Below, piece after piece: positions 16,593 to 25,181 of a DNA stretch of 51,985 bases. The stretch is from Gammaproteobacteria bacterium (GTDB lineage Bacteria > Pseudomonadota > Gammaproteobacteria > SZUA-140), in NCBI GenBank assembly GCA_015491865.1, contig WFVD01000016.1, forward strand, positions 1 through 51,985. The letters run 5' to 3'. The notes below the pieces were generated by a model, which worked only from the letters and a program-made list of their open reading frames with translations, was not told the origin of the DNA and did no database searches. The first letter of the stretch is position 1. Each line of letters opens with the position of its first letter. Made by a program: the position numbers and the translations under genes.

Positions 16593-17726
16593 ATGAAAAT
16601 ACTTTTTTTCTTATCAGCTTTTTTTTGCAGTTTTAGCTACTTTATCTACCCTTTTCTCTTAATGATCACGCCGCGGCGTAATAGTCAGGGGGGTGATACG
16701 TTAGTGGATGCTCGGCCAATAGTTAGTCTAATTGTTACGGCGCATAATGAAGAGGCGAGGATTCGAGAGAAGCTAGAAAATACTCTTGCAATAGCCTATC
16801 CAGGTGAACTGCTTGAGATCATTATTGCATCCGATTGCTCTACAGATAAAACAGATGAGATTGTAGCCTCTTATAGCCAGCGTGGTGTTCGCCTGGTTCG
16901 TGCTGATGAACGGAAAGGCAAGGAGTATGCGCAGTTATGTGCAATCCGAGAGGCTAAAGGCGATATTCTGGTCTTTTCGGATGTGGCCACACAGATTGAG
17001 CCTGATGCATTGAATAAACTGGTACGCCACTTTAACGACCCTTCTGTTGGGGCCGTTTCGAGCGAAGACCGTTTTGTCAGTCAGGACGGTACCATTGCGG
17101 GAGAGGGGGCGTATGTTAAATATGAGATGTGGCTGCGGCGACTGGAGTCGCAGCGAGCTGGCCTGGTGGGGTTGAGCGGTTCTTTTTTTGCGGCCAGAAA
17201 AGAGATCTGTGATGAGTGGGATATCGCCTCCCCAAGTGACTTCAATACTGCACTGAACTGTGCAAAGCGGGGGCTGGTAGCGATCTCTGTGCCCGATGTG
17301 GTTGGGATCTATAGTGATGTAAAATCTCCTGCTCTAGAATATCGACGGAAGCTACGAACCATCATTCGTGGTATGACTGCTATTTCGCGCCATCTCGAGG
17401 TGCTGAATCCACTAAAAATGGGGCTGTTTTCATTTCAGGTGTGGAGCCATAAAATTTTGCGATGGGCAGTGCCGTGGTTTATGGCGTTACTGCTTTTTAC
17501 CTCTGCTCTCTTAAGTGCTCAACACTGGCTGTATGCTGCTGTACTGGTGGCGCAGCTCGGGTTTTATGCGCTGGTGGTGGTGGGTTATCTCTCGCAAGAT
17601 TTGCGCTCACATACGTTGATTAAGATCCCTTATTTTTTCGTTCAGGTGAATCTCGCCATTGCGTCGGCAACTGTTATGTTTTTACGCGGTGAGCGGATGA
17701 CGACCTGGACACCGTCGAAGCGCTAA
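16593..17726 (+). CDS. Family 2 glycosyltransferase, membrane-bound
   Basis: This 377-residue protein has an N-terminal membrane helix, a GT-A domain and about three C-terminal helices. The GT2 signatures are VSLIVTAHNEEARIREKLEN (Rossmann start), IIIASDCSTDKTDE, a DxD-like FSDVATQ, SSEDRF, and RRKLRTIIRGM as the Q/RxxRW-like element. It would transfer a sugar from a nucleotide donor to a lipid-linked or growing glycan at the cytoplasmic face. The frame is open to a TTG at 16560, but the ATG at 16593 gives the natural hydrophobic N terminus. The stop shares a base with the next start (TAATG). Confidence 0.88.
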   Translation: MKILFFLSAFFCSFSYFIYPFLLMITPRRNSQGGDTLVDARPIVSLIVTAHNEEARIREKLENTLAIAYPGELLEIIIASDCSTDKTDEIVASYSQRGVRLVRADERKGKEYAQLCAIREAKGDILVFSDVATQIEPDALNKLVRHFNDPSVGAVSSEDRFVSQDGTIAGEGAYVKYEMWLRRLESQRAGLVGLSGSFFAARKEICDEWDIASPSDFNTALNCAKRGLVAISVPDVVGIYSDVKSPALEYRRKLRTIIRGMTAISRHLEVLNPLKMGLFSFQVWSHKILRWAVPWFMALLLFTSALLSAQHWLYAAVLVAQLGFYALVVVGYLSQDLRSHTLIKIPYFFVQVNLAIASATVMFLRGERMTTWTPSKR

Positions 17727-18868
17727 TGTTTTATCAACTGCCACCTGTCGGTCATCAGATCGGTTGCCGTTCTCAAGCGGCTTCTCCGCAGGGAGTCGCT
17801 GGATATTTCGCATCGGATTGCTATTTTTTTAACTCTGGTGCGGCTTCACTGGCCACTGCTGTGCTGGCGACTGTTCAGCAAACTGGCTTAAAGGATCCTG
17901 AAGTGCTGCTTCCGGCCTACGCATGCCCTGAACTGGTGAGTGCCGTTCTCTGGGCAGGAGCCAGGCCTGTTCTTGTTGATTTTGCTGTTGATCGCCCGTG
18001 GATGGCACTGGATGAGATCTCAAAAAAACTGACGCCACGCACCTGCGCCATTATTGCGGTGAGCCTGTTCGGTATACCGGAGCGCATAGGGGAGATAAAA
18101 GCGCTGTTAAGTGGGCGCGAAATTTACCTGATTGAAGATAGCGCACAGGCTTTTCCTGAGAAAACCTCAATGGAGGTCCTGCAGAGCGACCTTAAGATCT
18201 ACAGTTTTGGGCGTGGCAAGCCCGTTAGTGTGCTCGGGGGGGGGGCAGTGGTGGTGGAGCATGGGGCGCTGAGTGATCGGATTGCCCATATTCACCATGA
18301 GGCAGCGCGTAGCGACTCCCGGCCGTGGTTACGCAGGTTAAAAATAGCCCTCTATAATCGCCTGATCTCTCCTCGCCTCTACTGGCTGCCCAATAGTGTG
18401 CCGTTTATTCAGCTTGGCGCTACCGTGTATAAACCCCTGCAAAAGATAGAGAAGATGGGTGAATTTGAGATGGGGTTGCTTGCCCAGAATATTGAGCGTT
18501 ACTGGTCGCGTGGAGAGGAAATTCAGGAGCTTCTAATGGCAGGAATCGCAGCTTCTGAGTGTAAGAAAGTGATGGATCTTGCGGCGGTCAGTTGCAAGGA
18601 GAGGCAGCCGAGACTGCTTCGTTATCCGTTGTTGGCAAAAAGCCCGGCGGTGCGTGATGAATTGTGTGACAAGCTTAATCGAGAAGGGATAGGCGCTTCC
18701 AGAATGTACCCCGCAATATTGCCGAAGGTTAGAGATATGGTTGCCGTATTTGATCACTCTGATGAAGCCCCGAATGCAGCAGCATTTTCTCAAAGAATAT
18801 TGACGCTGCCTGTGCATAGTGGGGTAACTAAAGAGGTTGTTAATAAGATGCTAAAGATAGTCCTTTAG
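17726..18868 (+). CDS. DegT/DnrJ/EryC1/StrS-family PLP enzyme
   Basis: The 380-residue fold-type I PLP protein has the sugar aminotransferase layout: FFNSGAASLATAVLA near residue 34, VLLPAYACPELVSAVLWAGARPVLVD-type strands, LIEDSAQAF with Asp138 to hold the pyridine nitrogen, and IYSFGRGKP with Lys165 as the Schiff-base lysine. DegT members aminate keto-sugars; this one is divergent and its sugar is unknown. It is translationally coupled to the glycosyltransferase. An amino sugar made here could be the acceptor for the acyl or aminoacyl groups activated upstream; this is inference. Confidence 0.8.
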   Translation: MFYQLPPVGHQIGCRSQAASPQGVAGYFASDCYFFNSGAASLATAVLATVQQTGLKDPEVLLPAYACPELVSAVLWAGARPVLVDFAVDRPWMALDEISKKLTPRTCAIIAVSLFGIPERIGEIKALLSGREIYLIEDSAQAFPEKTSMEVLQSDLKIYSFGRGKPVSVLGGGAVVVEHGALSDRIAHIHHEAARSDSRPWLRRLKIALYNRLISPRLYWLPNSVPFIQLGATVYKPLQKIEKMGEFEMGLLAQNIERYWSRGEEIQELLMAGIAASECKKVMDLAAVSCKERQPRLLRYPLLAKSPAVRDELCDKLNREGIGASRMYPAILPKVRDMVAVFDHSDEAPNAAAFSQRILTLPVHSGVTKEVVNKMLKIVL

Positions 18869-19173
18869 TCATCCTTGTTAGCAGCTATGTTGTGCCAGCG
18901 GGAAGTCTTATTCCCTTTAAATATCCTATAGTTTAAGTAAACCTTCTGGTTTTACCCTCTTAGTTGATAGGGTGGATAAACCCGAAAGTAGCGACCGCTT
19001 AATATGCCTTAATTATGTCTGTTTTTTTGTGGTCGCGATTATCGTGATGGGTATCACATAGTTCTTTCTATGTTCGACGATAGTTTTCTAACTGTGACCA
19101 GCATCGCGTAGATAAATATCCCGGTGCCGTTAAATGTGTCAGAGCGATATTGGTTGACACAGGAATGCAGATA
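18869..19173 (+). other. 305-base intergenic region with alternative hairpins
   Basis: No gene is seen here. GTAAACC (18937-18943) can pair with GGTTTTAC (18948-18955). The same GGTTT can instead pair with AAACC (18978-18982) around an inner stem ACCCT/AGGGT (18954-18958 with 18969-18973). Further on, GCGACC (18991-18996) pairs with GGTCGC (19031-19036). The mutually exclusive stems resemble a regulatory leader for the fn3 lipoprotein gene, but no known riboswitch consensus fits. I compared it with the c-di-GMP-I motif and the conserved core strings are absent. Confidence 0.35.
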
Positions 19174-19593
19174 ATGAACATATCAGAAAACATAATTCCC
19201 GGGATGAAGGTAAAGGCTCGCAGTGGTTTGTTTCTGGTGCTGCTTTTTGTATTGGCAGGCTGTGGAGGTGGTACTGGTGGTGAAGGTGACGGCTCACCAG
19301 TGGGTATTGGTGCTGAGGAGCGTGATGGCACCGCAACTTTATCCTGGGTGGCCCCTTCGACACGTGTCGATAACTCAGCGCTGTCAATGAGTGAGATTGG
19401 GGGTTACAAGGTCTATATGGGAACGAGTGCTAGCACCAGCGATCTGTCGCTATATGAGGATATTAATGACCCTTACCAGATGGAGTTAGTAGTTGAGGAT
19501 CTGTCACCTGGCACCTACTACTTTGCGGTAACGGCCTATGATCAATATGGTGTTGAGAGTGATTTCTCGGTGGTTGCGAGTAAGACCATCTAA
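19174..19593 (+). CDS. Fibronectin type III domain lipoprotein
   Basis: This small secreted lipoprotein has the signal segment KVKARSGLFLVLLFVLAGC, lipobox LAGC, a Gly-rich linker GGGTGGEGDG, and then a single fn3 domain (GTATLSWVAPS ... YKVYMGTS ... LSPGTYYFAVTAYDQYGVES). The start is uncertain: AGGA at 19161-19164 is nine bases before the ATG at 19174, while ATG 19165 is too close and ATG 19204 would start right at the signal peptide. It probably binds or organises surface polysaccharide. It carries no PEP-CTERM sorting tail. It is followed by a strong terminator. Confidence 0.78.
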   Translation: MNISENIIPGMKVKARSGLFLVLLFVLAGCGGGTGGEGDGSPVGIGAEERDGTATLSWVAPSTRVDNSALSMSEIGGYKVYMGTSASTSDLSLYEDINDPYQMELVVEDLSPGTYYFAVTAYDQYGVESDFSVVASKTI

Positions 19594-19617
19594 ATCCACC
19601 ACAAAGTATTTCAATCA

Positions 19618-19646
19618 AGCCTCAGCCATTGGTTGGGGCTTTTTTT
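19618..19646 (+). terminator. Rho-independent terminator after the fn3 lipoprotein gene
   Basis: AGCCTCAGCC and GGTTGGGGCT form a 10-bp stem (with G-T pairs) around a three-base loop ATT, followed directly by a run of Ts. It lies 25 bases after the fn3 gene stop and before the ATPase start, so the ATPase needs its own promoter or read-through. Confidence 0.85.
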
Positions 19647-19734
19647 CTGGTTTTCCCATAGAATAGGCGCTAGTTTTGATGGCTGGTTTTTCTCGGCTGG
19701 TTGCATCACTACGCGTTTATGTTATGAGGGAGCT

Positions 19735-20730
19735 ATGTACGAGTCATTCTATCACCTGCACGCCAGGCCTTTTCAGCTTAGTCCAGATGCCCGGTTTTTT
19801 TATAATAGTCGTGGTCACAAGCGCGCGATGTCTTATCTTCGTTACGGTATCACTCAGGGAGAGGGGTTTATCGTTATTCTGGGGGGGATCGGCACGGGTA
19901 AAACGACCATGGTGCAGGCGCTTTTTGATCAGCTTGAAGATGACGGCATCATCGCTGCAAAACTGGTTACCACGCAGCTGGAGGCCGACGATCTATTGCG
20001 CCTGGTCGCCACCTCATTTGGTCTGCCAGATAATAGCGCCTCAAAAGCGAGGCTGTTGACACAATTGGAGGCTTTTTTGGTGGAGAAGTCTCGCGAAGGG
20101 AAGCGGGTTCTTCTTGTGGTTGATGAGGTGCAGAACATTCCGATAAAGTCGCTGGAAGAGCTGCGAATGTTGTCAAACTTTCAGATTGGCGGCACCGCAT
20201 TACTGCAAATATTTTTACTTGGACAGCAAGAGTTCATCAAGACCCTGCAGGCGGACGGGCTGGAACAGTTGCGTCAGCGGATCATCGCATCGCATTATCT
20301 TAAGGCGCTGGAGAGTGACGAGGTTAAAGGGTATATCGAGCATCGTCTGACCTCGGTGGGCTGGGAGGGCGACCCGCTATTTGATGAGGCAGCTTATAGT
20401 GAGATCTACTCTTATACTTCAGGTGTACCTCGCAAGATCAATACGCTGTGTGATCGTTTGATGCTGTTTGGCTACCTTGAGGAGATACATCAATTTGATG
20501 CGAACATCGTAAAAGTGGTGACTAGTGAGTTGCAGGGGGAGATCACTGCCGTGCAAACAGAGAGCCCTGTGCTGCCTCGTCAGGAGTCAAAAGTGAGTCA
20601 GAAACTGGTGGATGTGGAGCAGCGGCTCTGTGTGCTGGAGGAGAAAGTTAGCGATTTTAGTGAGGGGTTCAAGTCGCAGCGTTCACTATTGGCCCGATTG
20701 TGGCCATCTGCTGGAGATAAAAATCACTGA
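19735..20730 (+). CDS. XrtA/PEP-CTERM system-associated ATPase (ExeA-like)
   Basis: This 331-residue AAA-type ATPase starts MYESFYHLHARPFQLSPD, the typical opening of ExeA-like and exosortase-locus ATPases. Walker A is GGIGTGKTT (50-58) and Walker B is VLLVVDEVQN (125-134). The sensor region contains LGQQEF and a winged-helix-like part with SGVPRKINTLCDRLM. The C terminus has a short coiled-coil (VDVEQRLCVLEEKVSDF). GAGGG lies just before ATG 19735; the longer open frame upstream overlaps the terminator and is rejected. These ATPases are markers of the exosortase exopolysaccharide locus and may energise polymer assembly. Confidence 0.88.
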   Translation: MYESFYHLHARPFQLSPDARFFYNSRGHKRAMSYLRYGITQGEGFIVILGGIGTGKTTMVQALFDQLEDDGIIAAKLVTTQLEADDLLRLVATSFGLPDNSASKARLLTQLEAFLVEKSREGKRVLLVVDEVQNIPIKSLEELRMLSNFQIGGTALLQIFLLGQQEFIKTLQADGLEQLRQRIIASHYLKALESDEVKGYIEHRLTSVGWEGDPLFDEAAYSEIYSYTSGVPRKINTLCDRLMLFGYLEEIHQFDANIVKVVTSELQGEITAVQTESPVLPRQESKVSQKLVDVEQRLCVLEEKVSDFSEGFKSQRSLLARLWPSAGDKNH

Positions 20731-20775
20731 AGCTGAAAGGTGCGTGCTAATTAATGATAATTTGAATCAAGCGGA

Positions 20776-20804
20776 TTGACGTAGCGCAGAGAGATTGATA
20801 GTGT
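20776..20804 (+). promoter_or_regulatory. Possible sigma70 promoter for the cytochrome c4 gene
   Basis: TTGACG (20776-20781) and TAGTGT (20799-20804) are separated by 17 bases, and the start codon is about 70 bases downstream. The -35 box is good and the -10 box is weak. Confidence 0.4.
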
Positions 20805-20875
20805 AAACGAGTTCATGTGCATCCATGTCATATGGTGTTTGGGGAGCACAATATAAAAATAAAAGGGTCCATTTT

Positions 20876-21526
20876 ATGATCAAGAAATCACGCGTTTTGA
20901 TAGCACTTTTGGGGGGGCTAGCGTCATTACTGCTAGTCAGTGGGGCGCACGCTGGTAAGCCAGGTGATCCTGTTGCTGGTGAAATGCAGGCGGGGCTGTG
21001 TGGCGGTTGTCATGGTTTTGATGGAAATAGTCCTGATGCAACTTTTCCTCGTCTTGCGGGGCAATATGAGATGTATATTGTTAAGCAGATCAGGGACTTC
21101 CAGAAAGGGCATCGTGCAAATAACGATACAATGGCTGGCATGGCTGCGATGGTAGCGTCACTACAGGACGCCAAAGATATTGGCGCCTTTTTTGAAAAGC
21201 AGCCAATGGCGAAAAAGCCTATTGCCCCGGTTGATAAAAAACTGGCAGCCAAAGGCAAGAAACTGTTCTATAACGGTAATCCAAAATCGGGTGTTTATGG
21301 TTGTGTAAACTGTCATGGTGATCGAGGTATGGGGAAATCACCAAATATTGCTGTTTTTCCACGTATTGGTGGTCAGCATCGTGACTATCTCATTAAGCAG
21401 CTAAAGGATTTCAAGAGCAATGCTCGAGCAAATGATCCTGCCGGGATGATGGCTGATATTGCGAAAAAGCTGTCAGATAAAGAGATTGTAGCTGTTTCTC
21501 ATTACTTATCCGCACAACTGCCCTGA
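20876..21526 (+). CDS. Di-heme cytochrome c4
   Basis: This 216-residue periplasmic protein has the signal peptide MIKKSRVLIALLGGLASLLLVSGAHA and two class I cytochrome c domains. The heme motifs are CGGCHG (Cys42, Cys45, His46) and CVNCHG (Cys143, Cys146, His147), with likely methionine ligands in the later TMAGM and PAGMM stretches. The two halves share FPRLAGQ/FPRIGGQ, showing internal duplication typical of c4. It passes electrons to terminal oxidases. AGGG lies upstream of ATG 20876; an ATG 51 bases earlier would only add residues before the signal peptide. Confidence 0.9.
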   Translation: MIKKSRVLIALLGGLASLLLVSGAHAGKPGDPVAGEMQAGLCGGCHGFDGNSPDATFPRLAGQYEMYIVKQIRDFQKGHRANNDTMAGMAAMVASLQDAKDIGAFFEKQPMAKKPIAPVDKKLAAKGKKLFYNGNPKSGVYGCVNCHGDRGMGKSPNIAVFPRIGGQHRDYLIKQLKDFKSNARANDPAGMMADIAKKLSDKEIVAVSHYLSAQLP

Positions 21527-21576
21527 AAAAAATTGTAGTGTTTCAGCCCGCAACAGGCTGATTCAGGTCGTGAATC

Positions 21577-21612
21577 AAAAAAAGCGGTGGACTATCGGTT
21601 CACCGCTTTTTT
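21577..21612. terminator. Bidirectional terminator between cytochrome c4 and ABC ATPase genes
   Basis: AAAAAAGCGGTG and CACCGCTTTTTT form a stem around an 11-13 base loop, with T-runs on both strands. It serves the two convergent genes. A smaller hairpin CAGCC/GGCTG lies just before it at 21544-21560. Confidence 0.85.
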
Positions 21613-21681
21613 GTTAGTGACCGGACGTTAAGTAACCGAGGTTTAGAGGATGGCAAGTTGCTCTTCAGCGGCTCTCTTCTC

Positions 21682-22731
21682 TTATGGTTCTACCGGAAAG
21701 GCGACCAGGTGGTCAGCCGCAATGCGAATGCCTACCTCATCACCTACGGCGTGGTGCAGGTGGCTGGGGAAAAGTGAGAGTACGCGGCTGCCGTTGGGTA
21801 GCTTGAGCGTGTACATGATCTCCGCTCCCTTAAAGGCTTTATCGACCACCTCGGCGCGCAGGCTGCTCTCGCTTTCGGCAACGATATCATCTGGGCGAAT
21901 CAAGACCTCTATATTTGAATTGATTGGCCAGGGGTAGGCGCGATCCCCCTGGATCTTCCCGATATCTGTTTCAACCAGATTGGGTGCCAGTAAGGTCCCC
22001 TTCAGGAAAACGCCCTGCCCGATGAAATTGGCGACAAAGTGGTTGGTCGGTTCATGGTAGAGATTAAAAGGGGTGTCCCACTGGAGGATGCGACCTTCAT
22101 TCATAACACCGACCATGTCTCCTAGCGCAAAGGCCTCTTGTTGATCGTGGGTGACCAGTAATGCGGTGATCTTCTGGCTCTTCAGGATATCACGAACCTT
22201 ATGGGCAAGCTTCTCGCGCAGGTCGATGTCCAGATTGGAGAAGGGCTCATCAAGCAGGAGCAGGTCGGGTTTGTTTGCAATGGCGCGCGCCAGCGCGATG
22301 CGTTGCTGCTGGCCGCCAGAGAGCTCGTGAGGATAGCGCTTACCAAAGCCCTCCAGGTTTACGAGTGCCAGCAGTTCATCGGCACGCTGCTGTTTCTCAT
22401 TTTTACCCATTTGGCGCAGGCCAAAGGTGATGTTGTTATAAACACTCAGGTGGGGAAAAAGCGCATAGTCCTGAAACACCATGCCCAGCTTGCGCCGCTC
22501 TGGAGCCAGCATCTGCTGAGGCGTTGATACTGGCTGGTTACGCAGCAAAATGCTGCCACTATGGATCGGCTCAAAACCCGCGATTGCGCGCAGCGCCGTT
22601 GTTTTACCGCAGCCGCTGGGGCCAAGCAGGCAGGCGATGTCTCCGGAGTTGATATGAAAGGAGAGCTTGCGAATGACGGTTTGCCCTTGATAATGGCATT
22701 CAATATTTTTGATATCGAGCAGCGCAGTCAT
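21682..22731 (-). CDS. ABC transporter ATPase, Fe3+/spermidine-putrescine type
   Basis: The 349-residue ATPase has Walker A GPSGCGKTT (37-45), Q-loop VFQDYALFPHLSV, signature LSGGQQQR, Walker B LLLLDEPFSNLD and switch His in VTHDQQEA. A C-terminal TOBE domain (about 240-349) places it with FbpC/PotA-like importers. No permease or solute-binding protein gene is adjacent, so its partners must be encoded elsewhere. It starts 13 bases after the argF stop, so it is probably the last gene of an argD-argF-ABC transcript. Confidence 0.88.
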   Translation of the reverse strand: MTALLDIKNIECHYQGQTVIRKLSFHINSGDIACLLGPSGCGKTTALRAIAGFEPIHSGSILLRNQPVSTPQQMLAPERRKLGMVFQDYALFPHLSVYNNITFGLRQMGKNEKQQRADELLALVNLEGFGKRYPHELSGGQQQRIALARAIANKPDLLLLDEPFSNLDIDLREKLAHKVRDILKSQKITALLVTHDQQEAFALGDMVGVMNEGRILQWDTPFNLYHEPTNHFVANFIGQGVFLKGTLLAPNLVETDIGKIQGDRAYPWPINSNIEVLIRPDDIVAESESSLRAEVVDKAFKGAEIMYTLKLPNGSRVLSLFPSHLHHAVGDEVGIRIAADHLVAFPVEP

Positions 22732-22744
22732 CGTTTAGCGCCTG

Positions 22745-23644
22745 TCATCTAAGTAAAAATTCGAGCAGTGCTTTTTGTGCATGCAGTCGATTTTCTGCCT
22801 CATCCCAGACCACACTTTGAGGGCCATCAATAACATCTGCGCTCACCTCTTCACCGCGGTGCGCGGGCAGGCAGTGCATGAATAGCGCGTCGCTATGTGC
22901 CGCTGCCATTAATTCTCGGTTGACCTGATAAGCCTCAAAGGCGAGTGCTCGCTCATTGCTCTCCTCCTCCTGCCCCATGCTGGCCCAGACATCAGTGACG
23001 ATTAAGTCGGCCCCGTCGGCGGCAGCGAATGGATCATCAGTGAGGGTGACGCACCCCTTGTTTGACGCGAGCAGGTTGGAATCTGGCTCATAGCCTTCAG
23101 GCGCTGCGATATGCAGATTAAAGCCAAACTGGCGCGCAGCATTGATGTAGGAGTGACACATGTTGTTACCGTCACCGATCCAGGCGACCTTCCTGTCGCG
23201 AATAGTGCCACGCTGTTCATACCAGGTCTGCATGTCAGCTAGCAGCTGACAGGGGTGATACATATCAGTTAAGGCGTTGATCACCGGTACGGCTGAGTGT
23301 GCTGCAAAGGTCTCGATGGTCTCATGGGCGTAGGTGCGGATCATAATAATATCGACCATGCTGGAGAGCACACGGGCGGTGTCTTCAATCGGCTCACCAC
23401 GACCAAACTGGGTATCACGTGGCGACAGAAAGATCGCATCGCCACCAAAATGAGCCATGCCGGCCTCAAAGGAGACGCGGGTACGGGTTGATGATTTCTC
23501 AAACATCATTCCGAGCACTTTGCCACGGAACGGTTCGTAGTGCTCACCCTCAGTGCGCATCCGTTTTAGTTCGATCGCGCGTAGCAGCAATGTTTCGAGT
23601 TCAGCCGGTGTTAGGTCATTCAGGGTTAGAAAATGGCGGGTCAT
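22745..23644 (-). CDS. argF: Ornithine carbamoyltransferase
   Basis: The 299-residue enzyme makes citrulline from ornithine and carbamoyl phosphate in arginine synthesis. The carbamoyl-phosphate loop is SSTRTR, preceded by [13 protein letters not shown] and [11 protein letters not shown] follow, and [10 protein letters not shown] holds the ornithine-site cysteine. Length is normal for the anabolic enzyme. Its ATG overlaps the argD stop by four bases, so it is translated with argD. Confidence 0.95.
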   Translation of the reverse strand: MTRHFLTLNDLTPAELETLLLRAIELKRMRTEGEHYEPFRGKVLGMMFEKSSTRTRVSFEAGMAHFGGDAIFLSPRDTQFGRGEPIEDTARVLSSMVDIIMIRTYAHETIETFAAHSAVPVINALTDMYHPCQLLADMQTWYEQRGTIRDRKVAWIGDGNNMCHSYINAARQFGFNLHIAAPEGYEPDSNLLASNKGCVTLTDDPFAAADGADLIVTDVWASMGQEEESNERALAFEAYQVNRELMAAAHSDALFMHCLPAHRGEEVSADVIDGPQSVVWDEAENRLHAQKALLEFLLR

Positions 23645-24828
23645 GACGCTTTCTCAGATGCCAGAAATGAGGTGGTGATCGTCACCAGCCGCGCCACGAT
23701 CTCATCGGCTTCTTCATCGCTGATGATCAGCGGGGGGAGGAGCCGAATGACCTTGTCGGCCTGAATGCTGATGAGCAGTTCGGCGGCAAGTGCATCTGCT
23801 AATAGAGTGCCACATGGACGATCAAGTTCAACGCCGATCATCAGTCCTCTGCCGCGAACCTCGACCACGCCAGCTTCATCAGCAAATGCCTGTTTTAGCT
23901 TCTCGCAAATGCGCCTGCCTAGCTCTGCCGCATGTTGGGCAAGCTGCTCTTTTTCCATTGTTTCAAGCACGGTTAATGCGACGCTACAGGCGAGTGGATT
24001 GCCACCAAAGGTGGAGCCGTGGCTACCCGGTTGTAATACATTTGCGGCCGCCCCCTGAACCAGGCATGCGCCGATCGGAAAGCCGTTGCCGAGCCCTTTT
24101 GCCAGGGTCGCGACATCTGGCTTGATGTTGCTGTGTTGCCAGGCAAACCATTTTCCGGTGCGGCAGATGCCGGTCTGAACCTCATCCAGCATCATTAACC
24201 AGCCATACTCGTCGCAGAGTTCGCGTACGGCAGAGAGGTACTCTTTATCTGGAATATTGATGCCACCTTCGCCCTGAATGGGTTCGATCAGTATTGCGAC
24301 GGTGTCACTGCTATTTTTCGCGATCTCACGTAGCTCTTCAATATCGTTGAATTTTGCGCGCACAAACCCCTGTACCAGCGGCTCGAAACCGGCCTGGACT
24401 TTACGGCTGCCAGTGGCGCTCAGGGTGGCCAGTGTGCGCCCGTGAAAGCTACCTTCTGTAACGACGATTGTGGGAGTGGTGATCCCTCTATTATGTCCGT
24501 AGCGGCGCGCGACCTTAATCGCGGCTTCGCACGCCTCGGCCCCGGAGTTGGTGAAAAAGGCCTGTTCCATCCCCGAAAGGCGCATCAGTTCATCTGCCAG
24601 CTGCTGCTGCTGTGGAATATGGTAGAGGTTGCTGGTGTGGATTAGCGTGCCGCTCTGATGCGCCAGGGCCGTAGCAACGGCCGGGTGGGCGTGCCCCAGG
24701 CCGCATACGCCGATGCCGCTAAGGGCATCCAGATAGCGTTTACCATCGGTGTCCCATAACCAGGCGCCGGCGCCCTTTTTAAAGGTGACAGGCAGACGTG
24801 CATAAGTGGGCATTATTGAGTCGGGCAT
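23641..24828 (-). CDS. argD: Acetylornithine aminotransferase
   Basis: This 395-residue class III PLP aminotransferase interconverts N-acetylornithine and N-acetylglutamate semialdehyde. Visible motifs are [68 protein letters not shown], and [15 protein letters not shown] with the Schiff-base lysine. It is the first gene of the argD-argF pair. A terminator-like hairpin lies in its leader (24851-24882). Confidence 0.95.
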   Translation of the reverse strand: MPDSIMPTYARLPVTFKKGAGAWLWDTDGKRYLDALSGIGVCGLGHAHPAVATALAHQSGTLIHTSNLYHIPQQQQLADELMRLSGMEQAFFTNSGAEACEAAIKVARRYGHNRGITTPTIVVTEGSFHGRTLATLSATGSRKVQAGFEPLVQGFVRAKFNDIEELREIAKNSSDTVAILIEPIQGEGGINIPDKEYLSAVRELCDEYGWLMMLDEVQTGICRTGKWFAWQHSNIKPDVATLAKGLGNGFPIGACLVQGAAANVLQPGSHGSTFGGNPLACSVALTVLETMEKEQLAQHAAELGRRICEKLKQAFADEAGVVEVRGRGLMIGVELDRPCGTLLADALAAELLISIQADKVIRLLPPLIISDEEADEIVARLVTITTSFLASEKAS

Positions 24829-25181
24829 GATCGAGTTCTTCGCGTTCCATAAAACAAAAAGGCAGCCAGTTTACGGGCCGCCGCTGCTACAGCAAACGGG
24901 AAATTATAACGGATTTTGCTGTTTCGGATACGGTAAATTGCCCTGTTTTTGTCGTGGCCAATATCGTTGAAAAATGGCCAAAGGCTTCAATTTTAGCGTC
25001 AAATAGCCGATGTATGACTGAAGGGAAATCTTGTGAGTGTGGCCTGGTAGCGCTCGCAATATTGGCAGTGGTTGCCATTTATCAACCACCCCGAAAAGGC
25101 TTCTTCTTGTAACCAATTGATAATACTGGGTTAATATTGGTTGCTTTGGGGTGAAACTCAATCTGGATGGAATTTTGATCA
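24829..25181. other. 353-base divergent intergenic region, argD / cNMP-rhodanese gene
   Basis: The two flanking genes point away from each other, so promoters for both should lie here. The only clear element is the minus-strand hairpin with T-run close to argD. Two overlapping minus-strand open frames in this region have no family features and no ribosome sites I would trust, so no gene is called. Confidence 0.5.
24851..24882 (-). terminator. Terminator-like hairpin in the argD leader (possible attenuator)
   Basis: Read on the minus strand, GGCGGCC pairs with GGCTGCC (seven pairs, one G-T) around CGTAAACT, followed by TTTTTGTTTT. On the plus strand the stem has an A-C mismatch, so it is oriented toward argD. 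It ends 22 bases before the argD ATG, which suits attenuation or termination of an upstream minus-strand transcript. Confidence 0.55.

Noticed and set aside
18930-19000. A c-di-GMP-I (GEMM) riboswitch before the fn3 lipoprotein gene
   Set aside because: Only AAACC and CGAAAG are reminiscent; the core strings GGCAAACC and GGACGCAAAGCC are absent.
19633-19734. Longer N terminus for the XrtA-associated ATPase
   Set aside because: It overlaps the terminator stem and T-run and lacks a ribosome site; ATG 19735 has GAGGG and matches the family start.
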